A stretch of 64,000 bases of DNA. Origin: UBA4207 sp964352405 (lineage in GTDB: Bacteria; Bdellovibrionota; Bacteriovoracia; Bacteriovoracales; Bacteriovoracaceae). Made by a program: the position numbers and the translations under genes. Below, piece after piece: positions 25,130 to 32,867 of the stretch; position 1 is the stretch's first letter, and each line of letters begins with the position of its first letter. The notes beneath the pieces are model-generated. The model did not search any database and was not told the DNA's origin. It was given only the letters and a program-made list of their open reading frames with translations. The stretch spans positions 1-64,000 of the forward strand of contig CAYGRY010000001.1 in NCBI GenBank assembly GCA_964352405.1. Direction: 5' to 3'.

Positions 25130-25995
25130 TGACGCCAATATTTTTCCTCTGTATTCCAACTAATACTGACCTTTTAAAAGCTGAGCTCGCTAGTTTTAAA
25201 GATAAAATTAAAATTAGCTTTAATGTGCCCGGCTTTATCACCTGTTTATGTGATGAATCCATTCTCGATGATATTCTTAAAAACCCTCCTCTTTTATCAT
25301 TAGCAATGGGTAGGGATGCAAAACGAGTTCAAGATCAAGCTCCTACGATATGGATTGAGCATGATGAATTAAAAGTTTCAGGGAATCAGCAGTTTATCTT
25401 TAAAGATAAAAAAGATAATTTGTGGCAGGCTGAGTGCTTTCATTTTTCTCAGTTAATACAACTTATTCAATTACAATTACCCGACGAAGCCCCATCAAGA
25501 GCATGGCTTAAAATTGCGCAAGCCTTTAAAGCTTTAAACTTAGATAGAAGTAACTATAAACATGCCATTGAAATTGGAAGTTCCCCAGGTGGAGCTTCGT
25601 ATTTTCTCACTGGGCAAAACTATCAACTTACAGGTATTGATCCAGGTGAAATGTCTTCGACTTTATTAGCAAACACTAATTTTAAACATATCAAAAAGCC
25701 AGTTCAAGATATTATAAAAAGTGAACTTCCCAAAAGTATTGATCTATTAGCCGTGGATACTAATTTATCGGCCTCTCAATCAGTTAAAGAGAGTTTAAGG
25801 ATTGCGGCGTTTTATCCTGAAACTCTAAAAGAAATTTTTCTCACTGTAAAACTTCCAATCCCAAAACTTATTCCACAGCTTGAAAACCATAAAAGAGCGA
25901 TGCGAAAGCTTGGTTTTAAAGTGCAGTATTTACAGCTTCCCTCTCACCATAGAGAAATCTTATTATATGGTCATCGAGTCACGCAAGCGAATTGA
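25129..25995 (+). CDS. FtsJ/RlmM-like 2'-O-methyltransferase
   Basis: A 288-residue protein. An N-terminal ~115-residue domain precedes a Rossmann-type methyltransferase with the SAM motif AIEIGSSPGGASYF (147-159). The four residues of the RrmJ/FtsJ catalytic tetrad can be placed: Lys128 (AWLKIAQ), Asp210 (LAVDTN), Lys241 (LTVKLP) and Glu276 (HREILLYG). This suggests 2'-O methylation of RNA, as in RlmM (23S rRNA). It follows dmpA with a one-base stop/start overlap, an odd partner for a peptidase. Low overall similarity to RlmM leaves the exact RNA target open. Confidence 0.75.
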   Translation: MTPIFFLCIPTNTDLLKAELASFKDKIKISFNVPGFITCLCDESILDDILKNPPLLSLAMGRDAKRVQDQAPTIWIEHDELKVSGNQQFIFKDKKDNLWQAECFHFSQLIQLIQLQLPDEAPSRAWLKIAQAFKALNLDRSNYKHAIEIGSSPGGASYFLTGQNYQLTGIDPGEMSSTLLANTNFKHIKKPVQDIIKSELPKSIDLLAVDTNLSASQSVKESLRIAAFYPETLKEIFLTVKLPIPKLIPQLENHKRAMRKLGFKVQYLQLPSHHREILLYGHRVTQAN

Positions 25996-26076
25996 CTCAA
26001 GAGTTTTCTATCGCTAACCCAAGTTATAAAATACTTTTTCATAGCGTTTAACTGATAAAGCACCAATATCTGAAAG

Positions 26077-26130
26077 TCTCTACTTTTCGTAGAGAATGCT
26101 CCAGGTAATTATTACATGGAGCATTTCTTT
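26077..26130 (+). terminator. Two adjacent hairpins downstream of the FtsJ-like gene
   Basis: TCTCTAC/GTAGAGA with a 5-base loop (26077-26095) is followed at once by ATGCTCCA/TGGAGCAT with a 13-base loop (26096-26124) and TTTCTTT. The second is an intrinsic terminator. The first abuts it without spacing, making a tandem arrangement about 80 bases after the gene. Confidence 0.6.
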
Positions 26131-26197
26131 GATTTTCTATTTATGTACAATAATAAAAAAATTAATGAAGCCTTTTTGACTAAAAACCATAAGTTAA

Positions 26198-26761
26198 ATG
26201 AACAAATTACATGAGAATATTTTGAAAAATATATTAGTCCTATTCTTAGTGGTTTTCACTACTACATCCCATGCTGAAGTAATCTTTAAGCAAAAATTTA
26301 AAGGTAAAGCAAAATTATATTTTTCCTCTTTGGAAAGAGAAAGTAGGACTTTAATTGCCTCTGAAAGAGGTATGTTTAAGGGCAGCAGTTTAGGTTATTG
26401 TCAGTTAGAAGTCTTTGGAATAGATAGTTTCAATTGCGATTTTTCTTATAACAACTCATGGGACATAATTGGAAAAAAATCAGTCAACAAGCAATTCTAC
26501 TATGAGATATCTGAAGAACAAGCCAGGAAATTAATAAAAAAGTTTATTACTTCAAATCAAGATTCTCGATCATCTTATTACCTTAAAATCGTAGAAAATA
26601 GTGACTCTTTCTATTCACAAGACTCGCAGATTTGCTTGGCAGGCTTAGCTTCAAATCGTAGTACAGTATGTGAAGATAATACGATTAGTATAAAGTTCTC
26701 ACATTTACATGAATATCTTTTTCTAAAGATAAATTTAAAGTATGAAGTTGAGGAAATTTAA
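26198..26761 (+). CDS. Exported protein of unknown function
   Basis: A 187-residue protein with a signal peptide (residues 1-26, ILVLFLVVFTTTSHA) and four Cys in the mature part (GYCQL, FNCDF, QICLAG, TVCEDN), likely paired as disulfides. The mature region is beta-strand-rich (KFKGKAKLYF, YYLKIVEN). No domain is recognised. It is followed by another short exported gene in the same direction 81 bases on. Confidence 0.6.
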   Translation: MNKLHENILKNILVLFLVVFTTTSHAEVIFKQKFKGKAKLYFSSLERESRTLIASERGMFKGSSLGYCQLEVFGIDSFNCDFSYNNSWDIIGKKSVNKQFYYEISEEQARKLIKKFITSNQDSRSSYYLKIVENSDSFYSQDSQICLAGLASNRSTVCEDNTISIKFSHLHEYLFLKINLKYEVEEI

Positions 26762-26842
26762 ATCTCACTTTTGAAAAACTGTTTAAAAAAGTTAAAGTAT
26801 AAATAATTTTAAAGAACCATTCGAATATAAAGAGGAAAAGGT

Positions 26843-27163
26843 ATGAGGATTATAATATTAGGAATAGTGATTCTAAGTTCATTGACAGCATATGCATCAG
26901 ATTGCTCTTTGAAAGGCATTAAATCAACTCCAGGATTCATATATTTACCTTGGATGCATGAAAAAGAGAATTTTCAAGTAGATTCCTTTGAGAAGTGCTT
27001 GGATGCTGCTAGAGAGTTACTAAATACTGCTAATGAGATAACCTTTTGTGACGGACAAATTTCAGGTCCTTGTGAAAACAGAACTGTCACGGAAAAGATT
27101 TCTAAAGTTAAGTTCAAATATTTAAATGCAGAAGAGGAAATATCTGGAGTTATTAAACACTAG
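26843..27163 (+). CDS. Small exported Cys-containing protein
   Basis: A 106-residue protein starting behind AGAGGAAAAGGT with a signal peptide (MRIIILGIVILSSLTAYA). Four Cys in the mature part (SDCSLKG, FEKCLD, TFCDG, GPCENR) could form two disulfides. No family is recognised. A strong terminator follows. Confidence 0.6.
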   Translation: MRIIILGIVILSSLTAYASDCSLKGIKSTPGFIYLPWMHEKENFQVDSFEKCLDAARELLNTANEITFCDGQISGPCENRTVTEKISKVKFKYLNAEEEISGVIKH

Positions 27164-27186
27164 ATTGAAAAGCAATTTACGTTCAC

Positions 27187-27220
27187 AAAAGCCGGCATTG
27201 AATGACCGGCTTTTATTTTG
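27187..27220 (+). terminator. Intrinsic terminator after the 26843 gene
   Basis: AAAAGCCGG (27187-27195) pairs perfectly with CCGGCTTTT (27206-27214), followed by ATTTT. Stem and T-rich tail mark it as rho-independent. It would also disrupt any upstream extension of the next gene, favouring an internal start at 27232. Confidence 0.85.
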
Positions 27221-27231
27221 AGTCAAAGCAC

Positions 27232-27822
27232 ATGAATAAACACAAAGTTCTTATTATTAACGGCTCAATTAACGGACAATCAGGTCAATCAGGTACTATT
27301 TCAAATAAAATTATAGAAACGTTTAAGCATTTAGAATTCAAAGAGTTGATTCTCAATACAAATCAAGATTTAAAAGATTGGGACAAACAAGTTTCTTGGG
27401 CCGATGGATTTATCTTTTTAACTGGTACTTATTGGGACTCTTGGGGTTCTCCTCTTCAATATTTTCTTGAGCAAACAACTGATTGGGAAGTGAGTTCAAG
27501 ATGGCTAGGTAAACCCGCGAGTGTAATTGTGACGATGCATTCTGTAGGTGGAAAATCAGTACTGAGTCGCCTTCAAGGCGTTCTTAATACATTGGGTCTC
27601 ATCATTCCACCGCTTAGTGGACTAGTCTATTCATTAAATACTCATTTAATTGATAAGGAATCAGATCATAAAAGTGATTTTTGGAATTTGTCAGAGATTA
27701 ATACACTAATGAAGAACTTAGTTCTTCAGATGAATACAACTAAAACAGACTGGGCACCGTGGGAAGTAGATACCGGCGATGTTAAAAGAGCCTGGTTAAA
27801 TTCAGTTGACATCAAGCTTTAA
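27232..27822 (+). CDS. Flavodoxin-like NAD(P)H-dependent FMN reductase family protein
   Basis: A protein of 196 residues from the ATG at 27232, preferred because the ATG at 27202 lies in the terminator loop. The N-terminus MNKHKVLIINGSINGQSGQSGTISNKII matches the FMN-phosphate loop of NADPH-dependent FMN reductases. LTGTYWDSWGSPLQYFLEQTTDW fits the isoalloxazine-facing loop, and WLGKPASVIVTMHSVGGKSVLSRLQGVL follows. Flavin-dependent reduction of quinones, azo compounds or flavins is expected, with the substrate unknown. The 3' end overlaps the convergent ATP-grasp gene by 11 bases. Confidence 0.8.
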   Translation: MNKHKVLIINGSINGQSGQSGTISNKIIETFKHLEFKELILNTNQDLKDWDKQVSWADGFIFLTGTYWDSWGSPLQYFLEQTTDWEVSSRWLGKPASVIVTMHSVGGKSVLSRLQGVLNTLGLIIPPLSGLVYSLNTHLIDKESDHKSDFWNLSEINTLMKNLVLQMNTTKTDWAPWEVDTGDVKRAWLNSVDIKL

Positions 27823-28672
27823 GATATTGATCAAACGCTTTTAGAAATCTCTTTGGCGATTCTTGATCCATTCTAAAATAAAGTGCTGGCTCGATAAGTT
27901 CTAATTCAATGAGCATCCATTCATTATTCGAAGTGACTAAATCAACTCTTGCGTAGAGAGGGACTTCGCTCAAGCAAGCCAGTGTTTTTTTAGCAATTGC
28001 AATCGTTGTTTCGGGTGGCTCAATTAATTCGATCAATCCACCAAACTCTTCTTGAACTCTGAAGTCACCCTCTTTAGGTGTTTTTCGAATCGTATGAGAA
28101 AGTTCACCGTTAAAAAAATGCAGCGAAACTTCACCTTGAGTCGTAATGTCACTTATGAAAGGTTGAACCATGACCTCATCGCCACCAATCTCATCTTGAA
28201 TTGTTGTAAGCTCATCCGTTTCAAAATTACTAGTCACAACAAATGTTCTAGCGCTTCCGGCGCCGATCAGTGGTTTTACAACTAATGTCTCACTTTGAAA
28301 GACTTCAAAAGCATCCGACAAGAAACCCTTAGTTACTCCTTTATGAAATAGCGTTGGAATAGTAGGAATCTCTTTTTCTTGCAATTCTTTTAAATAGCTT
28401 TTTCTAGCATTCCATTCAACCAGGTCGAAAGAGTTGAGTAGGCGCGCACCTGATTCAGATATTTTTTTAAGAGTTTCTAGAAATGTATGTAAGTTCGAAC
28501 TGTAGTCCCAGGTTGTACGAATCAGTACGACATCATAAAGGCTCCACTGACGATCATCATTCCATGAGACGACTTCGACAGTATCTCCTCTGGCTTCAAA
28601 TGCGGTCTGAAGGTGGTGGTCATCAACTACAAATCCATCGAGGTCGTTACAGCTTAAAAAAGCGATTTTCAT
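27812..28672 (-). CDS. ATP-grasp ligase of the DcsG/glutathione synthetase-like type
   Basis: A 286-residue protein. MKIAFLSCNDLDGF and VVLIRTTWDYSSNLHTFLETL form the characteristic pre-ATP-grasp region. ETLVVKPLIGAGSARTFVV (~125-145) is the nucleotide loop, and WMLIELELIEPALYFRMD (~250-267) is the C-terminal metal site, resembling DcsG (D-cycloserine biosynthesis) and related ATP-grasp proteins. The family joins an amino group to a carboxylate at ATP cost. No cycloserine genes are present, so the substrate is open. It is another member of the ATP-grasp set in this window. Confidence 0.82.
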   Translation of the reverse strand: MKIAFLSCNDLDGFVVDDHHLQTAFEARGDTVEVVSWNDDRQWSLYDVVLIRTTWDYSSNLHTFLETLKKISESGARLLNSFDLVEWNARKSYLKELQEKEIPTIPTLFHKGVTKGFLSDAFEVFQSETLVVKPLIGAGSARTFVVTSNFETDELTTIQDEIGGDEVMVQPFISDITTQGEVSLHFFNGELSHTIRKTPKEGDFRVQEEFGGLIELIEPPETTIAIAKKTLACLSEVPLYARVDLVTSNNEWMLIELELIEPALYFRMDQESPKRFLKAFDQYLKA

Positions 28673-28781
28673 AAAAACTCCTGATTACATTCTACTGCGT
28701 CAAGGCCCTAACTAACAAGCTTCTTAAGCATACGCTTTCTGTGTTAAATCGTTTAAGATGCCACATCTAAGGGAGATTTTT

Positions 28782-29840
28782 GTGAGCAATGCAACAAATG
28801 CTTGGGGTGACCAAGCAATGAAATCTTTTATCGATCTAAGTCCTGATCAAATCATGGATGCAGTTGAAACACTTGGTGTTCGTTGCACGGGTCGTATGCT
28901 CCAATTAAATTCGATGGAAAATAGAGTTTATGAAATCGAAATCGAAAATGGACTTCCTGAATCTATGTGGCCAGATCCAGAAAACCCTCCAGCACATCCA
29001 AAACTTCTTGTTGCCAAATTTTATCGTCCAGGAAGATGGAGCAAAGAGCAGATACAAGATGAGCATACTTTCTTACATGAACTTAAAGATAATGATCTCA
29101 ATGTTATCGCTCCACTGATTCATGATTCTCAAACAGTTTGGCCAAATCCTACTAACGATCTTTTCTTTTCGGTTTTTGAAAAAAGAGCTGGTCGAACGCC
29201 ATATGATTTACCAAAAGAAGAGTGGGAAAAGTTAGGTCGATTACTTGCGAGGATGCATTTAATTGGAGAAACAAAACCTGCTAAAAATAGGCTGACACTT
29301 AATCCTGCCACCTATGGTGACTCAAATATCAATGCTATTTTGCAAAGTCCTTATCTCACCGATAAATACCGCGATGTTTGGTATCAAGCCGCTAAAAATG
29401 CCATGCAATATATTACGCCTATGTTTGAAGGCGTAAAAAATATCAGAGTTCATGGCGATCTCCATTTTGGTAATATTTTATACCGCGAAATGGAAGGACC
29501 TTTACTATTAGACTTCGATGACTTTCTCAATGGTCCGGCAGTACAAGATATCTGGCTATTAACGCCTGGTAGAGATGAGAATGCCAAGCAAATTCGAAAC
29601 TGGCTGCTTGATGGTTATGAGGAAATGAGAGAGTTTCCTTATCATGAACTTCAATTAATCGAAGCTTTAAGAACTCTTAGATATATTCATTTTACTGCAT
29701 GGATTAGTAAAAGATTTGATGATCCATCATTTAAGATCACCTTTCCACACTTCGGTAGTGATGAATACTGGAGTGAGCAAATAGGTGATCTCTTCGAGCA
29801 GACTGAAATTCTATCAACCGGTAGTCAGCATTCCACATGA
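28782..29840 (+). CDS. srkA: SrkA (YihE/RdoA)-type stress response protein kinase
   Basis: About 352 residues from the GTG at 28782, which has TAAGGGAG 6 bases upstream. An ATG 24 bases upstream lacks this. The fold is aminoglycoside phosphotransferase-like: MENRVYEIEIEN (Gly-loop region), ATP Lys in LVAKFYRPGRW, catalytic VHGDLHFGNILY (~229) and metal LLLDFDDF. The GRWSKEQIQDEH motif is typical of SrkA. E. coli SrkA is a Ser/Thr kinase linked to envelope and oxidative stress. The last 27 bases overlap the convergent ppc gene. Confidence 0.9.
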   Translation: MSNATNAWGDQAMKSFIDLSPDQIMDAVETLGVRCTGRMLQLNSMENRVYEIEIENGLPESMWPDPENPPAHPKLLVAKFYRPGRWSKEQIQDEHTFLHELKDNDLNVIAPLIHDSQTVWPNPTNDLFFSVFEKRAGRTPYDLPKEEWEKLGRLLARMHLIGETKPAKNRLTLNPATYGDSNINAILQSPYLTDKYRDVWYQAAKNAMQYITPMFEGVKNIRVHGDLHFGNILYREMEGPLLLDFDDFLNGPAVQDIWLLTPGRDENAKQIRNWLLDGYEEMREFPYHELQLIEALRTLRYIHFTAWISKRFDDPSFKITFPHFGSDEYWSEQIGDLFEQTEILSTGSQHST

Positions 29841-32120
29841 AATACCTGTAACAGTTTCACGAACTAACATCTCGTCGTGTCTTCTAAGCGCTTCAAGTTG
29901 TATTAAGTTTAGAGGATGAATCATGGCCGAACGAAAGAAGATACTTTCTCCAAGCCAAGGCCTATGCCATAAAAGATCCATTTCACTTGTAAGACTTCTA
30001 AGAAATTCTCTTGCCGCCTGATACTCATGTTCAAAAGCGAGATAGACTGCTTTTTTCGTTTTTTGATCAAGTCCAGAATAGTCTAAATAAGTACGCCAAA
30101 CACCCAGCTCAACCTTTGCCAGTGTAAAGCCAAGCGACTTACAAAATGATGAAAGCAGTTCATTATTTTGATAAAGCTTTCTCATTGCCTCTTTTTCACT
30201 TTTATCTAAGCGTTTCCAAGCATGACCAACTCCCCACCAAGTTGGAAATAAAACGCGAGTTTGGGTCCAGCACAAGACCCAAGGAATAGCTCTTAACTTT
30301 CTTTTATTCTGTCCCGTTTGTCTCTTGCTTGGACGTGATCCAATTTTTAAAACATTAAGATAGTTATAAGGAGTTGCTTTCTCAATCACTTCAAAAAAGT
30401 CATCCGAGGCAACGGTTTGCTGATATCTTTTTGCAACCAAATCCGAAAACTTATCTAAAAGAGCAACTTCTTTGACTGTCTCATTTTTAATGGTCGATCC
30501 AGCGGCTTGCATGGCAATCTTCTCTACCTGGCTTCGCATTATAGTGGGACTTGAGAAATTTCTTGAAACCATCTCGCCTTGAGTTGTCGCCTTAAAAATA
30601 TCTACTGCACTTTTTGGCCACCACTGAGTCTGTTCTTTAATAGATCCTCCTCCACGCTCAACACTACCGCCAGAGCCGTGAAAGAAGACAGGAACGAGAG
30701 AATGTTTTTTGAGGTTTTGATCAATGGCAACTAATGCTCTTCTAATCATCCAACGACTTGGGAAAACGCCTGACTCTTTTGAAGAATCAGAGTAACCAAC
30801 CATTGTTTCAAATCTAGAGCTCCACATTTTTTGGTGGTGCTCAATAACCTTTGGATGCTTAGCAAAGTATTCATTCAAAATAGTCGTAGCATGAGTTAAA
30901 GCTTTAGCATTTTCAAAAAGAGGAACGACGGGGATTGAGTTTTTTGTCAGCATCTTTGTACAAAGTTTAAAGCCAGCACTGAGATCTTCTGAACTCTCCA
31001 CCATAGATAGTACAAAACCTCTGATATACCATTTAGGATCATGACCAGAGGATATATTTTTTAACGTCGTTAGCATTTTTGCAATTGGTGCTTGGGTATC
31101 TTTAAGTGCAACATGCACAAGCTCACTATCTTCACGTATTTCAAGAGGTAGAACGAGAGCTGGATAAAGCCATACAAGATCTAATATTTCAGATAACTCT
31201 GGTGAATCAACACCAACTTTCTTTTTGTAAATTTTTGCAAGACTCTTAATCTCTTTAGTCAGAGAAACGACTCTTAGACCATCCTTGTCTTTAATTCTTT
31301 CTATTTTTTTTAATTTTTGATCAAACTCTGCAAAAATAGAGGCTTCTGCATTTATTAACTTCAAATGTTTCTTCGATATTTTAATTTTATCTTTAATAAA
31401 ATCTAAAATGGCTTTTCTAGAAATTTGAAGTGACCGAACCATTGTTTTTTCATTGACTCCTAGATGCCCATCTTTATCTCCGCCAACCCAAGATCTAAAA
31501 TGAACAACTAGATCGCGCTTTTTAAGATTAATCTGTTCTTGTATAATTTCTTTTTTTAAAACAGTTCCAAAAATATGTTTAGCTTCATCTTCCACCGTTG
31601 GTTTTACATTTTTTCCCATTGGAACTTTTAAAATGAGCTTTAGAAGATGATTTATTTCAAGTGAGCGATCACTCTTTTCTTTAATTTTCATTTCAAGACA
31701 ATGTTGAATGGCTAAAAATAATTCTAATGCTGCCTCTCCCCTAGCTTCTGTAGGGTGTGCCGTAAAAACAAAGATAATGGCATGCGGTCTTGAGTTAATT
31801 TCTGTCTGTTCTTTTTGCTCGAGCCTTGTGACACGATATGCCGATTCACAGCGATTAATAAGTTCGAGCATGACTCCATAGCTATGAGCAATTTGATAAA
31901 GCTTTTTCTTACTTAGTCTTGAGAGTAGTGAGCTACTTTTTCTTAGACTTTGATGAACCGATTCAGAGTCTCTTCCTCTGTTAAGCTTCATTTTTTTTCT
32001 AAGACTTTCCACTTGAGTATAAATATCTTTGCCATATTCTTCTAATATAGCTTTACCTAGAATATCGACGGCCCAATAAACTAAATGTTGCAGTTCGCTA
32101 GAAATTTTATTCTCAGTCAT
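29814..32120 (-). CDS. ppc: Phosphoenolpyruvate carboxylase
   Basis: A 768-residue protein, shorter than the usual ~880-970. It has the catalytic motifs FTAHPTEA (His122), VGGDKDGHLG, GYSDSSKESG, FHGSGGSVERGGG and QGEMVSRNF, and the C-terminal RAIPWVLCWTQTR with TWWGVG. The C-terminus reads GMLTTG where most enzymes have MxNTG. The reaction is PEP plus bicarbonate to oxaloacetate and phosphate, refilling the TCA cycle. The missing length lies outside the core motifs, so activity is likely. Its 3' end overlaps srkA by 27 bases. Confidence 0.93.
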   Translation of the reverse strand: MTENKISSELQHLVYWAVDILGKAILEEYGKDIYTQVESLRKKMKLNRGRDSESVHQSLRKSSSLLSRLSKKKLYQIAHSYGVMLELINRCESAYRVTRLEQKEQTEINSRPHAIIFVFTAHPTEARGEAALELFLAIQHCLEMKIKEKSDRSLEINHLLKLILKVPMGKNVKPTVEDEAKHIFGTVLKKEIIQEQINLKKRDLVVHFRSWVGGDKDGHLGVNEKTMVRSLQISRKAILDFIKDKIKISKKHLKLINAEASIFAEFDQKLKKIERIKDKDGLRVVSLTKEIKSLAKIYKKKVGVDSPELSEILDLVWLYPALVLPLEIREDSELVHVALKDTQAPIAKMLTTLKNISSGHDPKWYIRGFVLSMVESSEDLSAGFKLCTKMLTKNSIPVVPLFENAKALTHATTILNEYFAKHPKVIEHHQKMWSSRFETMVGYSDSSKESGVFPSRWMIRRALVAIDQNLKKHSLVPVFFHGSGGSVERGGGSIKEQTQWWPKSAVDIFKATTQGEMVSRNFSSPTIMRSQVEKIAMQAAGSTIKNETVKEVALLDKFSDLVAKRYQQTVASDDFFEVIEKATPYNYLNVLKIGSRPSKRQTGQNKRKLRAIPWVLCWTQTRVLFPTWWGVGHAWKRLDKSEKEAMRKLYQNNELLSSFCKSLGFTLAKVELGVWRTYLDYSGLDQKTKKAVYLAFEHEYQAAREFLRSLTSEMDLLWHRPWLGESIFFRSAMIHPLNLIQLEALRRHDEMLVRETVTGISCGMLTTG

Positions 32121-32321
32121 TTTAGCTCCTTAGCTGATCGTATTATAAATCAGACGAGACATACTTACAGCTCATTTGCGGCGCACAATCTTATAATTAA
32201 TTTAACTTATAAATTTAAAAATCAAGGCCTTTCATTCTGGTCTTCACCTGCCCAGATTGCTATGATGCATTTTTTATTCGTCTATAAAAGACTGAACTTT
32301 GTAGGACCAAAGGAAATTTTT

Positions 32322-32804
32322 ATGAAGATTGCTAAAAATGTTGTCGTTACCATGAATTATACTCTCAAGGACGACAAGGGTACTGTTATTGACTCATCAA
32401 GCGAAAATGGACCACTAAGTTTTATTCAAGGTATCGGTAATATTATCACCGGCCTTGAAGCAAAAATGGAAGGCAAAGAAAAAGGTGACAAGTTCAATTG
32501 CACTATTTCTCCAGTAGATGGATACGGTGAAGCTGATCCTAATCTTATTCAAAAAGTTGAGCGTTCTCAATTTGGAGAAGGTGACACTTTAGAAGTTGGA
32601 ATGATGTTTGAAGTTGGAAATGACGAGCAAACATTTATTGCACGAGTCATTAGTCTTGATGATCAAAATGTTACTCTTGATGCAAATCACCCAATGGCAG
32701 GTCAAACGTTAAATTTTGATATCGAAATTTTAAATGTAAGAGCAGCTGAAGCTAATGAGCTTGCTCATGGCCACGCTCACGGAGAAGGTGGACACCACCA
32801 CTAA
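32322..32804 (+). CDS. slyD: SlyD-type FKBP peptidyl-prolyl isomerase
   Basis: A 160-residue protein from the ATG at 32322, behind AAAGGA. The longer upstream frame has no signal. The FKBP halves (VVVTMNYTLKDDKGTVIDSS... and FNFDIEILNVR-like) flank an insert-in-flap region (DGYGEADPNLIQKVERSQF, TLEVGMMFEV). A His-rich tail (AHGHAHGEGGHHH) is typical of SlyD and binds nickel or other divalent metals. In E. coli SlyD is a folding catalyst and a Ni chaperone for hydrogenase. A terminator follows 21 bases after the stop. Confidence 0.93.
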   Translation: MKIAKNVVVTMNYTLKDDKGTVIDSSSENGPLSFIQGIGNIITGLEAKMEGKEKGDKFNCTISPVDGYGEADPNLIQKVERSQFGEGDTLEVGMMFEVGNDEQTFIARVISLDDQNVTLDANHPMAGQTLNFDIEILNVRAAEANELAHGHAHGEGGHHH

Positions 32805-32825
32805 GATTTTTGAAATACATATGCC

Positions 32826-32852
32826 AAAAGCCCGCGTTTGCGGGCTTTTTTT
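32826..32852 (+). terminator. Intrinsic terminator after slyD
   Basis: AAAAGCCCGC (32826-32835) pairs with GCGGGCTTTT (32840-32849) around a 4-base loop, followed by further T. A strong, GC-rich rho-independent terminator between slyD and the ABC exporter gene. Confidence 0.95.
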
Positions 32853-32867
32853 AATTTAGGTCCACGA

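Noticed and set aside
32085..32321. A long upstream extension of slyD reading through the promoter gap.
   Set aside because: No ribosome binding site at its start and no similarity to SlyD. The ATG at 32322 with AAAGGA is clearly the start.
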